Below are positions 33,638 through 44,065 of a stretch of DNA of 64,000 bases, one piece after another (position 1 is the first letter of the stretch; each line of letters begins with the position of its first letter). The notes below the pieces were generated by a model. It saw nothing but the letters and a program-made list of their open reading frames with translations, made no database searches and was not told the DNA's origin. Both the position numbers and the translations under genes were made by a program. This stretch comes from Gigaspora margarita (taxonomy: Eukaryota > Glomeromycota > Glomeromycetes > Diversisporales > Gigasporaceae): contig WTPW01000333.1 in NCBI GenBank assembly GCA_009809945.1, positions 85,635 through 149,634 on the forward strand, written 5' to 3'.

Positions 33638-34909
33638 AAATTTAGTAGATAATCCTAGCTTTGCAAACCTCTAAAGATACTTAAAAAAAGTCATATGTGA
33701 AAAGTGGTTAAAATTAGGCAAATTTTTTTTTTAAAAAAAACTGCAAATCTGATTGATTAAAAACCTTTTAACCAATTAAAATTCAAGTGTATAATACAGC
33801 AATATACCGGTAACCTTTGTTAATATTATTCGGATTCTAACTATATTCAAAAAAAAAAATGCCACTAGAACAGATTTGACGGATTATATGATTTCAGATA
33901 TAGACAGGGACAGTGATTATGTACCGTTTTTCAACAATTTATTCAAGTCATGTCACTAATCATGTAATCAATTTTCATGTGTATTAACTGTAATGTATAC
34001 AATCGTAATAGTTACAAATGCCAAGAATTCTTAAAATTCTAATAGATTAATTATACTTATGCAGTATATTTATATCTTTATTAGAAGTTTAAATATAGTA
34101 TAACTTTGCAGATAATATAGCCGCAGTAATTAAAGTAATTAACATGTTTACGTAAATGTCTTGATATCCTGCAAAGGAATCAATAATTAGTTAGTTAGGG
34201 AGTTAGATGGTCAACGCAGAGCAATTGTGTTGACATGCACACATAGGTTATAATACTATCTGTATTGTCATATAAATTTAGCCGTTTTGCTTTTTTTGTA
34301 ACTGCAGTACATGTACAGTATAGGGATGGGTACGGTCAGGTCATGACCGGTCATGACCGGTCAATGACCGGTCAGAGCGGTTTGACCGACCGGACAAGAT
34401 TATGACCGATGCAAATTCTTAATATTCTGGCTAATAAATGAATAATTATTGCTTAAAATTCATATCGGTGTATCTGTATCATCTGATAAATAGAGAAATC
34501 AACCTGTCACTCAAAAATTTTTCAGATCGTGTGACTTTGCATGATTAATTGATATGATTCATTTTTAAATAATTTTTTTTTTATTAATATAAGTGAACAA
34601 AAATGAGTATATAAATTATTGTATATCACAAGATCTGAAAATTTTTTAGGGGTGTTTAAACCCGATTGAGAAATGCCTTGTTCATAATTCCGGCCAAATT
34701 TGCAGATCATTTGGCCAGAATTATAACAAAATTTTAATTCCCGCGTGGTCCTTTTCAGCAGTTCAGACTCTTTTCATTATACAATATTAGGATATCAATG
34801 AAAAAAGTCTGAATAGCTTAAAAGGACCTATATTGCGTAGTATTTACAGGAAAATACCACGCCCTAATAAAAAAAATTATTACCATAATTTTGGTATAAG
34901 TTGTAAGTT
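33638..34909. other. Non-coding stretch with a GGTCATGACC cluster
   Basis: No gene is supported. At 34322-34400 the sequence TAGGGATGGGTACGG is followed by repeated GGTCATGACCGGTCA words, an unusual GC-richer short palindromic repeat; its start resembles a hAT terminus. Two short inverted words around TCAGATC and AAAAATTTTTCAGATC occur at 34.52 and 34.63 kb. Confidence 0.45.
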
Positions 34910-35116
34910 TTTATCTAACCTTAAATTAAGTCCAACATAATGCTAAGGCCACGCCAAGTTAAAACTATGTTTAACATAACACCCCCCCTCTTTTTGAGCC
35001 TCAGATAGAGGGGGTAATAAACATAACATAATATAAAAATCATATTAACTGTTCAAAAAATTTTTGTAGCCAATCAAAATCTCATGTTTTTTACCTTTCC
35101 TTCTCATGTTTAGAGG

Positions 35117-35222
35117 TAGGGTTGTTAATGGAGCACTCCAGTCAATAATAAAACATATTACCCACTCCGGAGCACTCCAGAAGTGGGTTATATGTTTTAT
35201 TAATGTCTGGTTAACAACCCTA
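35117..35222. mobile_element. hAT-like palindromic MITE, 106 bp, with perfect 8-bp target duplication
   Basis: The element begins TAGGGTTGTTAAT and ends with the complement, ATTAATGTCTGGTTAACAACCCTA in spirit but with a short insertion. Its arms carry GAGCACTCCAG and ACCCACTCCGG. The 8-bp sequence TTTAGAGG lies directly before (35109-35116) and after (35223-35230). An 8-bp duplication and TAGGG ends are the hAT signature. Confidence 0.82.
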
Positions 35223-35349
35223 TTTAGAGGTGCAGATCATTTATTAGAGTTATGTTAAATATAGAATCAAATTGGAATGACCTAAGCTACCTTTTATGGA
35301 CAAAGTCACACAAAAATCAGTAGCTTAGTTTGGGTGAAAAAGGTTTTTT

Positions 35350-35714
35350 AGTGATCGCAAGTAGTCGCTACATAGAAAGTCCAAATTTTACTATGTTAAT
35401 CGATCATAAGCGTTTAAGTAAATATGTTTAGGAGATCAAAATACATATATTCTGAAATTCTCATACAAATCAGAGAACTTTTTAATATATAACATTTAAT
35501 TTTTACATTCATCGAATATATTTTTTTAACAAATTTTAATTTTTTCGTCGAATGTAAAAATTAAAAGTCAAATAATAAAATATTTATCAATCTTGCTAAA
35601 ATTATGAAATATATCTACTGTATTTTGATCTCCTGAATACGTTTACATAAGCGATGATAATCGATTTACATAGAAGAATTTGGTCTTTACTATGTAGCAA
35701 CTATTGTCGATCAT
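35350..35714. repeat. Foldback repeat, about 365 bp
   Basis: The left arm has GTGATCGCAAGTAGTCGCTA and a later TCGATCATAAGCG; the right arm carries their complements in reverse order (CGATGATAATCGA, then ACTATGTAGCAACTATTGTC). The centre is an A/T-rich stretch around TTCATCGAATAT / CGTCGAATGTAA. It is a diverged palindrome with no coding frame. Confidence 0.65.
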
Positions 35715-36242
35715 GGGGCAGCTTTTTTCGGGTTAAAGACGTTTTTAAGTTTTTTGACCAAAAGAAGGGGGTAGCATATTTTAGGTAGTAGCCTATTTTG
35801 GACACATACAGTAGTGCTATATGGTATATTGAAAAGTATAAATATGCTTGGTAGTATGATTAGAAAAATTCTAGATGGCCTAAAAAAGTTGAAAATAAAC
35901 TTAGGGCTTTCTTAAGCTCCTAAATATTTTCGAATTTTAGATTTTCTATAGCCTTTTTACAGCCAATAGAATTGCTGTATTTTTGTTGTTTAATGTCCCC
36001 TCCCCCCTCTTACAGAATATTTTTTATGTTAAACACAAAATCAACTTGGAGTGGCCTAACCTCAAAATCAGCTTAATACAGGCTGTATTGATCAATTTAG
36101 TGCACAGGATTTTTTCGTGCTGAATTTGCATTGCCCTTAGGTTGTCCGTTTTTTACAAACGAAAATTCCGATCTTTTACAATAATTTGTGCAAGATTTTT
36201 CAACATGACCTTTGAATATCAATAATTTATCTAATAAATATT

Positions 36243-36390
36243 GGGGCCCACAGTAAAAGGTGGTGATGGACTAAAAAATTTTTTTCTGTAGTTTTTTAAC
36301 ATTGTGTTCTAGATAATCTAAATTTTGCAAAAATAAAGTTTTACAAAAAAAATTTTTTTTTGCCCACCATCACCTTTACTGTGGGGCCCT
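36243..36390. mobile_element. Foldback MITE with GGGGCCCACAGTAAA ends, about 148 bp
   Basis: The ends are inverted copies: GGGGCCCACAGTAAAAGGTG on the left and GGGCCCCACAGTAAAGGTGA read inwards on the right. The middle is A/T-rich. A target duplication is not clear (aaatat-like words lie on both sides). Confidence 0.65.
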
Positions 36391-38359
36391 CAAATATATT
36401 CGTGAATCTAGGCTAATAAAAAGATTAAAAGGAGGGTTAGCTACAGTGCTTTCTTTCAATAACTTATGAAACGGAGTTTGGTCTTTTTTAATGAGGGTTC
36501 TTCATGTGAACTGATTGTTTATTTCTTCCATGCGAAAAATTTTTATAGTGAATAAAATAGAATAAAGTAAAATACGTGTATTATGTAAATGCACGAAAAT
36601 AGTAAACAATATGTAAATAATATGTAGAAGTTATTATTGTATACTCGATTGACTAGAACTTGACTTCCTTAAGTCGAGCACAGCGTAGCAAAAATACAAA
36701 CACAAAAACAACAAACACGCCAGCTATAAACACCAATCATTATACGTTGTAACAGGCATCGAGTTGGTCTCCCGGTCTTGTATATTTTTTTTATATTTGA
36801 TTTTACTTAGGTATTTCTTATGTACGTACTAGTTAGTATCTGTTGCTAAGAAAATATACTTTCCCTTTTCGGCTGCATTTGTTTCATTTGTTACCTTTGT
36901 TGGATTTATTCCATTTGTGCATTTGTTGCATTTGTGACATTTGTGGCATTTGTCGCATTTGTGACATATATTGAATATATGGTATATGTAGAATATGTGG
37001 AATATGTGCTTTTTATTCGATCTATTCAAAATGTACTCTAATTGTTGAAAAGATATAAGCGATGGTTTTTCACCTTCAATAAAGAATATATTAGTTCACA
37101 GTTCTTATTAATGCACATAACAAACATAAATTATACATCTACAAGTGCCGCTCTTTAATAATCCATCAGATTATAATAAATAAACACACTTTCGTAATTC
37201 TAGCTTAGAGCTTCGTGACATAATATAGAGCTTTAATCCATCATCCTAATTACTCGGATCAAACTCAAACACACCTCTATCGTTGTCTTCACTATTAGGG
37301 TAGATTAGGGTAGGGTTAAAGCAGTAAATGTGATAGTTGTGGATCGTTATTTGTGTGACCTGCATCCGACACATCGACCTGAAATCATTTTTCATCGTCA
37401 CAACGTCACAACGTACCTGCCTGCCGGCATATGTACCTCTTACATGTGTGCTACTAATAACCTGTTTATTGCCTGGTTTAATATGCCATAATGTCTACTT
37501 CGGATCCAAATCGGTTATAGTCAGGTTCGTGGCAAAAAGGCTACTCGTTATTCTGTATCGAATAGACTTAATGTTCACACCATATAGCGAAATTTTCGCA
37601 ATTCTTAAATTACGAAATTAGAAATTTTACATAATTGCATTCTTTGCCTAATTAATTTAACAATGAAAACTAAATGCAACCTAATTAATTTTAATGAATT
37701 ATATGCAGTTAATAACGTTATGTATTTGGCAACTAATAATGGCGCAGCAAGTTGATTTGTCGAATAAGAAAAAAAAAAACCATTATCATTATCAAAATTT
37801 ATATTTTGTGCATACAATCTTTAATTTGATAATAAATTCAAAGTCTCATCGTTTGAACAAATAAGAAGGCAATTAATTTGTAAAAAAGTATCGTTATCCA
37901 AGCTATAAAAGCTTAACGTTCTAACCTCTTTCAAGAAGATAAGGTGATATTTTTCAAAAAAAGAATAATAACGGTACAATCTTATATAACATATTTTAAA
38001 AGAAAAACTACGTTGATAAATCACAAAAAATGGTAAAATATTCAATTACTAGAATGAAGTTTTCTTAACATTTATACTAAATCATACCAATGGTATAAAT
38101 ACCTGTATATGAGGATAGTTTACAAATAAAAATTAAGGACAAGTATCCTAAGATATATCAAAAGTGATAGGTTAAAATTATAGTTATTATTGAGATCTTT
38201 GGAGTGCTGAACATTGTTACTTAGTATATCAAACATTAGTTAACTTGTCAGTTTCCGAGATATAGTAACTGTGGTGTTCATACCACTGGTGTGATCTAGC
38301 AAAACTGTTATTTAGTTTCAAAAAATTTTACTTAAACTGAAAAATTCTTAACTTTGTAG
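36391..38359. other. Mixed-composition non-coding stretch with a 9-bp minisatellite
   Basis: No gene is firmly supported. About a dozen imperfect copies of a 9-bp unit of the form CATTTGTNN lie at 36878-36968, followed by GAATATNTG variants to about 37010. A 94-codon frame at 37337-37621 (+) has no recognisable domain and I leave it uncalled. The last 200 bp is the likely promoter of the small secreted-peptide gene; no clear TATA box was fixed. Confidence 0.45.
36878..37010. repeat. 9-bp minisatellite (CATTTGTNN type)
   Basis: The unit CATTTGTGA/CATTTGTGG/CATTTGTCG/CATTTGTTG repeats about ten times, then passes into GAATATGTG-like units of the same period. Because the period is a multiple of three, the minus strand reads as an open frame of repeated Cys-x-Lys triplets, which is probably a by-product. 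Confidence 0.75.
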
Positions 38360-38631
38360 ATGTTTCAAATGCGTAATTTTTTCATTTTTTTGGCCATAGC
38401 ACTGCTCATAATGGTCCAAACCAACATTCAAGTAGAAAGCACACCACTAGTTACGCCAGGTAACTTGAAATTCTTATTACTAAATTAACCTTAAACTCAT
38501 AATAAGATATGGCAAGTTTTTTGTTAATATTTTGTTTTCCTTTTCTAGTTTGCAAACCATGTCCCCCGTGTGGTGGTACTGCTGTAAAACGATATTCATG
38601 TTATATGGCTTGTCCTGCATGTGCCTATTAG
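38360..38631 (+). CDS. Small secreted six-cysteine peptide, 60 residues, two exons
   Basis: Exon 1 is 38360-38459, the intron 38460-38548 (89 bp, starts GTAACTTG, ends TTTTCTAG) and exon 2 38549-38631; the joined length is 183 bases, exactly 61 codons with the stop. Residues 1 to about 26 form a classic signal peptide (basic MFQMRN, hydrophobic core FFIFLAIALLIMV), so the product should enter the secretory pathway. The mature part has six cysteines at 35, 38, 41, 51, 55 and 58, spaced CxxCxxC-x9-CxxxCxxC. A dibasic KR at 47-48 could be a Kex2-type site that would release a 12-residue Cys-rich tail. An in-frame second ATG at codon 4 is an alternative start. AATAAA lies at 38803-38808. No homologue is recognised; an effector, antimicrobial or signalling peptide are possibilities, a metal-binding role another. 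Evidence is structural only. Confidence 0.75.
38460..38548 (+). other. Intron of the small secreted-peptide gene
   Basis: The 89-bp intron has a GT donor after CCAG, an AG acceptor after a T-rich tract (TTTTGTTTTCCTTTTCTAG), and A/T-rich inside, with a ctaaattaac region as a possible branch site. It interrupts the frame after the first base of codon 34 and carries in-frame stops, which is why the two halves are not visible as one ORF. Confidence 0.72.
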
Positions 38632-40062
38632 GGAATTTAATTTACATTTTTCAAGACCTTTAACTCTAATCGATATTATGATTTTTTTAATCAAATTTAT
38701 TTGAATTTTTTGTAAAAATTTTTCATAATACGTAAATTTTAGTTTTATATTTAATTTTATGCCGTTCTTAAATTTCTAAATTGTCTTAATTGTTTAGTGT
38801 GTAATAAAAAACTATATTAACACTTAATTAATCCGGTATGCAGTATTAAAAAATAACAATGCCGAAGTTCTGTTAAGACAAGCTGCACATGACAAAACAT
38901 CATGCTTGCTTACATAATCGCATAGAATAATGGAACGGAAAATCTATTAAAATTTAGACTTTGAATTAAATTTAAGTATGGTATAAAGCCTAATGAATTA
39001 TTAATCTTATTCATACCATTTGTTAGTAATTGTTAGCCTGTGTTATGATTTCTTCGTGGCCTACTGTTACTTTAAATAATAAAGAGTTGCTACAATACAG
39101 CTTCAATAGTTAACTTAAATTGACCTTTTATAAAACTTTACGTGGTATGGTGGAATAAATTTGATCGAGGTTGAGAATAATAATATTGTTAGATAATTCT
39201 GATTTTTTAAAAGCAACCGATACCTGGATATTAAATTTTCACATTAGTATAATTTTATGAAATCAGAACTAATTAACCATTAAGTAATTCTTAATATTCA
39301 CTTTTTTCCCAAATTTGCACAGTATATTGTAAATCGCAATAATATAAACATAGAACTTGTAATGATAAGTGTTTATCATTAATACGATTTTTTTTTGTAA
39401 TATGTCATAATATTCGAGACTAGAAATGCAAAACGGTTCTCCAGTGTTTATAATGTCATTCTGAAAAATCAGTCTTTAATACAACCAATAATTTAATATA
39501 TCAAAAAAGGTATTTAGATTTTGCGAGTGGACGTTTTAAAGTTTCAGATACACCCACCTATTTGATGATTACAAGACGAGATATTTAGTGTGTATATAAT
39601 GATGTATTTTATTTAAAACTAGACGTATGTCAGCTTTCTCTCTAAGTGACCACTATAATTATTTATTCGATTATCACTTAACCGAAAATATATTTGTACA
39701 ATGCAGACACGTTGCATGATCTGATTCTAATCGAACTCCAGCTCTATAAATTCCAGGTTATTGGTGGCAAACATGCCAGTTTATAGCTTCAAGTGCTTAC
39801 AATTAATACACAGAAAAGAATTACCTAACCTAACAAATGAGAATTCTATTAAGACAGTAAAATTTTGGGCAGAGTGGTTTAAGACGATTTATTTTTATTA
39901 TTATTAACGCCTTATGCGATGATCTTAATTTTGTAACACACGGACTTTCTATCCTGGTGTTGCCGCTTTGATTAGATAATACATTTACATCTTTATATAG
40001 CGAAAAACTGTCTATAAAAGGATATTTGATGTGTTGCAAAGTTAAGAGCGTTGTATATATAT
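38632..40062. other. Non-coding stretch downstream of the secreted-peptide gene
   Basis: No frame with coding character was found on either strand. The first 180 bp is the probable 3' UTR. The rest is moderately AT-rich, with no repeat I could link to another part of the window. Confidence 0.45.
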
Positions 40063-40120
40063 CTTCTCTTGCTCTTGCATGTGCTCTTGCCGGTGCTCTT
40101 GCTCTTGCTCTTGCTCTTGA
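40063..40120. repeat. Hexanucleotide repeat (GCTCTT)n, imperfect
   Basis: About nine imperfect copies of a GCTCTT unit (variants TGCTCT, GCCGGT). The frames on both strands run open through it (Ala/Leu on plus, Ala/Arg on minus), which is a repeat effect and not evidence for a gene. Confidence 0.75.
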
Positions 40121-41684
40121 TGCTACTAAGCTAGTGCTATGTTGTAAAAAAAATCTTTTACGCCCTAGTAAAAGACTATGCATCTTTATTGATATTTTAA
40201 AAAAAGTTACATGTTCTTTATGAATTTGTTAACCATGTTATCGTTATTTTTTTAATTTTAATTTTTTATCTTTCGGATTTTTTATCGTGCAGATGAAATG
40301 ATAATCTATAATGAATGATTCTTTCGTTTTTACTCTTCTTTAAAAACAACTCGATTTTAGTGATTTTTTACCATGCGATTTTATTTTAGCATGTGATTTT
40401 ATTTTTAGCGTGTGATTTTATTTTTACCATCATTTTATTCTTTTTCCTTATTTGTATAACGCATTAAAATATAAATAGCTAATACGTTACTCCGGTACTA
40501 CTATGTTGACTTGAGTAACATCCATATAATTAAGCCACTAAGAATACATAATACTAGAAAGGTAAGATTAACATGGCTATGGCGATACAATTATGGAAGG
40601 TATGTGACAACTAAATAAATTAGACAAGAAAAAAAATTATTCATTACAGTAGTACAAATCCCGATTTTGTAAATAAACTAAGTGCATTCTATACTACAAG
40701 GAAAGGATAGGGGATAAAAAAATTTTCAGGTGCCGGATAACCCTTTCATTAGATGACGGTGCCGAATAACCTACGGTAACAATGGTTAAGTTTTAGGAAC
40801 AGGTTTCTACCTAACAGGTTTTTTTTTTATCCATTCGTTTACATCATATATGCACATTGCATTCACACGTGCAGTGAATGAAAAGCGTCATGCATGATGA
40901 TTTTTGTAAAAAAGTTCACACATGACAATTGCACAAAGTACTGTACATACATATAGTCGCAAGTGCAATAACAAGCAATAATAAAAACATGATAAGGGAA
41001 TCTATATTACAATAATAATGGTGCAAGTTAGCCTATGAGTAGCAGAGTGATATTTTGATTTGTGAATTCGATCAAATGTTCGCAAACATTACATACATAC
41101 ATAACGTTAAATTCTGCACTTAAACATTATGATGTGCATCTCATAGTATATATTTATCTATTGTATGAAAATTATTTAACCAAATATTGCTTTAAACCGG
41201 TTTTTCTCTCGATTAAAGTGCATAACAATCGCTATAAAAAATGTCTTAAATTATTGTTTTTCGGAATTGCACTAACTAAATATGTTATTATTTTTTTTTT
41301 TATTACTAGAATTCAAAATATGCAAGCAGATTTACTACCTTGCAACTCAAATGCAATGATTACAGCAGACGAATTAATACCCGTTTGAATCCTGTTTTTT
41401 GCAACAAGTTTTTTTATATATGTTGTGCATTAGAGTAACCATTCACAGTTAATATGGTCCGCAAATAAGTTGCATGCATACAGGATTTTTTCATATATGT
41501 TAGTTGATCATGATGACTCTGTAGGTGTTCACACATGATATCCGTAAATGTAGTTAAGAAAAAAACAATTTTTAAAAAACAATTTTGTTTGACTAGTTCG
41601 TTTCTGGCATATTCCTGATTAGTTATTTTTTGTTCTGTTGACTTCTGTCAGCTGACAAAAAAAATGATCAGTAACAGACTGCTA
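40121..41684. other. Stretch with isolated splice-like signals but no complete gene
   Basis: At 40573 an ATG opens nine codons (MAMAIQLWK) that end at a strong donor, GTATGTGA (40600). At 41312 an acceptor preceded by a ctaac branch-like word and a T run (TATTACTAG) is followed by an open stretch ending near 41387. I could not join these into one convincing gene, because the gap is about 700 bp and intermediate exons are not evident. Confidence 0.3.
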
Positions 41685-42120
41685 GGGCAAGTATGAAGTT
41701 TAATTCTTTTTACTTTAACGATGGGTTTCAAGATAATGTATGTATAATTAACCATAATCATTTGTTTGTTTAATAAATACCAGGGTGAGTACGAGGTTTA
41801 ATTTTGTTCACTTTAACAATTATGTTTTAGGAGAATGTATGATTAACTTACCTGAATGAATATGAAGTTTAATTCTGTTCACTTTGACAATTGTGTTTCA
41901 AACAATGCCTGATTAACCTTAATCATTTAAGTATTCAATAAAATTAAACAAGGTGAATATTATGTTTAATTCAGTTCACTCTAACAATTGTGTTTCAAGA
42001 AAATCATCTAATCATTCAATAAATCATCAGGGTGAATATAAAGTTTAATTCTATTTACTTTAATAATTTGTTTCAAGGCGATGTATGATTAACCATTCAT
42101 TTAATCATTGTAAAAGTGGT
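41685..42120. repeat. Minisatellite, five units of about 70-97 bp
   Basis: Units begin near 41690, 41785, 41853, 41950 and 42029, each with a word like GTGAATATGAAGTTTAATTC, then TTCACTTTAACAATTGTGTT, then AATGTATGATTAACCATAAT and an AATCATTTAATTATTCAATAA-like end. Unit length varies through internal deletions. A single further unit lies at 43430-43525. Confidence 0.8.
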
Positions 42121-43429
42121 AGGAATAGGGTCTATGGCTAGAATCACTAACAACATCTCTATCCAACTAAACCAATATCCTTTAATTGTGCAAGATACCT
42201 GAACCTTGAATTGGCAAGCAGAAAGAGGCATAATTGATTTGATTTGGGTCTCAAGATTGTTTAGGGTCTTGCTGTGACATGGTCAAAGCAAAGCTAAGTA
42301 TTTCTTGGGTTTCTTATAAAAGTCTTTGGTTGATGGTTTTTTAAGTCCACTCTAATTATATATCTCTTCTTCTTTGTTCCTAGTGCATAAGGTATAAGGG
42401 TGAGAAGGTTCCACTAATGATTATCACATGATCATGGAACTAGACTAATATGAATTCGATGCATCGTAGAGAATTATTGGTTTATAGCACTAGCTACTTT
42501 GGACTCAAAGTCTATATCAAGGATACTAGAGCTAACATTTCAACTCTGATTTTGAAAATTAGAACTAAACCATGTTTAACTTTACTAAAACTCATACTGA
42601 GTTGAACTGCACTGAATTAATTCTTTATTGAAGCAAAAAGGGGGTATTATATTCTTTTTTCTCTCTTAATAAATACATGAATTTTAGATTAACTCTACTA
42701 AGGCAAGACCAACTGGATTCTGTGTTTTACATTATCTCCTCTCCATCATAATAAAAAAATTTAGATAAATATACATAGTGCATGGTAGAATTTGAAAAAT
42801 TTTTATACACTCACGGAATAATCAGAAAAATTTTTTAAAATTTTACTATGTGGACCACCTCTCCTCCTGGAGGGGAGTAATATAAAACACATAATTCAGT
42901 TAGACTCACCTAATTCTATTGAATCATCTCTGACTTACTATGACTACAACACCTTTAGAAACTGTATTGTAACTATTAGTGGGCAAAGTTGCTATATGAA
43001 AATCTATTGTTTATCGAAGAGATAAACAAATAATAGTAATGAAATGCCAAGGTCAAAAACTGTAATGTGACTCTGCTGTGCACAGTTACAATGTGCTCAT
43101 ACAGGAAATTGTTGCAGCACATTCCTATTCTATTTGGGGCTATGCCGAATCTAACAAACAATTACTAATACTAGGAGAAATAATACTATCGTAATGATAT
43201 AGACAGGTGAAAATATCCTAAATAAACAAATAAAAAAGGCTTGGAACTAAGCCCTTTACAACGTATATACTTTTGATACCCATACTATTGTCTAATTGCG
43301 TGATTATAAAAGATCATAAAACATTTTTTGGCCAAAAATTCAATTTTCTTTGGCCATATCTATGCTTACTAAAATTATTGCAAAATCATGCAACCCATCA
43401 GGTAATTGTTCAAGTGATTGAAGTGATTG
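42121..43429. other. Non-coding stretch
   Basis: No gene is supported. The segment 42190-42232 (CTTGAATTGGCAAGCAGAAA with gaggca) is found inverted near 62395-62435, so part of it is a dispersed repeat. A short hairpin, CCTCTCCTCCTGGAGGGGAG, lies at about 42858. Confidence 0.45.
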
Positions 43430-43525
43430 TATGGGTGTGTAAGAAGTTTAATTCTTTTTACTTCAACAATTGTGTTTTGGAACAATGTATAATTAATCAT
43501 AATCATTTAATTCTTTAATAAATGA
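43430..43525. repeat. Detached unit of the 41.7-kb minisatellite
   Basis: It reads GAAGTTTAATTCTTTTTACT, CAACAATTGTGTTTTGGAAC and AATGTATAATTAATCATAAT in the same order and direction as the array 1.3 kb upstream. Confidence 0.75.
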
Positions 43526-43599
43526 CTGTGCATTAATTAAATTGACTACTGGTTTAATCCCTTGTCCCCATGCCGGAGGCATGGGCTCATATGCTAGTG

Positions 43600-43745
43600 A
43601 GATAAAAATTAGGGTTAGTCTATAGGGTTAGAATAATGCTTACTATATGAAAATTTCATTCCCAACATTTTTAATAAGGCACCAAGATTGATTTAAACAT
43701 TGGTTTTTGCATATTTTCTCTTTTTTCTTCTTTTACACATGTTTG
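43600..43745. repeat. Probable decayed MULE-like family member
   Basis: The words TTCATTCCCAACATTTTTAA, AAACATTGGTTTTTGCATAT and a TTTTCTCTTTTTTC run follow the interior order of the 33.13-kb element. Terminal repeats are not preserved. Confidence 0.4.
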
Positions 43746-43934
43746 TATTCTTCATCAGCCTGCACTCTCTGACTGGTTATTTCCTCTCCAGAAGTTTGTA
43801 TTACAAGCGCAAATAAGTGGATGCAGTAAATTGGTATGAGTTACTTTCAGCGATGCACAACAAATAAAACTCATGTTTGCATATTGATAAAAGGCACTTG
43901 AATCATATTTTAAATAGAGACACATTAAAAATTT

Positions 43935-44065
43935 TTTTTGATCGATCAAATATATACTTATTTGATCAATCAGTACTATCGATTATTGATTGACCTATTG
44001 TTGTTCGAGCTCATTAATTGATGCTCGATCATTGATCTAAGTCAATCAATAATCGAGTGTCATAT
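43935..44065. repeat. Imperfect palindrome rich in TCGAT/TGATC words
   Basis: GATCGATCAAATATATACTT with ATTTGATCAATCAGTACTAT is followed by inverted words TCGATTATTGATTGACCTAT and AAGTCAATCAATAATCGAGT. It looks like two nested inverted repeats, not a gene. Confidence 0.5.

Larger units (their letters stand above)
34910..36095. mobile_element. Possible composite element with about 110-bp inverted repeats
   Basis: The segments 34910-35020 and 35985-36095 are inverted copies of each other: one has ACATAACACCCCCCCTCTTT with ccacgccaagtt, the other CCCCTCCCCCCTCTTACAG with acttggagtggc. A third, partial direct copy with TTATGTTAAATATAGAATCA lies at about 35250. The space between contains two further short elements. 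Whether this was one transposon or separate insertions is not settled. Confidence 0.4.

Noticed and set aside
36741-36790. A tRNA- or 5S-like word (catcgagttggtctcccggtcttg)
   Set aside because: It does not fold into a cloverleaf with the required conserved bases, and no 5S box sequence is present.
36829-37029. A minus-strand frame with repeated Cys-x-Lys triplets, metallothionein-like
   Set aside because: It is the translation of a 9-bp minisatellite whose period is a multiple of three; it lacks a credible start region and stops at the repeat's edges.
37337-37621. A 94-codon plus-strand frame
   Set aside because: Hydrophobic but without a recognisable domain, conserved motif or splice context; length is within chance for this less AT-rich patch.
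40026-40223. A 65-codon plus-strand frame with a signal-peptide-like Ala/Leu core
   Set aside because: The hydrophobic part is produced by the (GCTCTT)n repeat; the opposite strand is equally open. No codon structure beyond the repeat.
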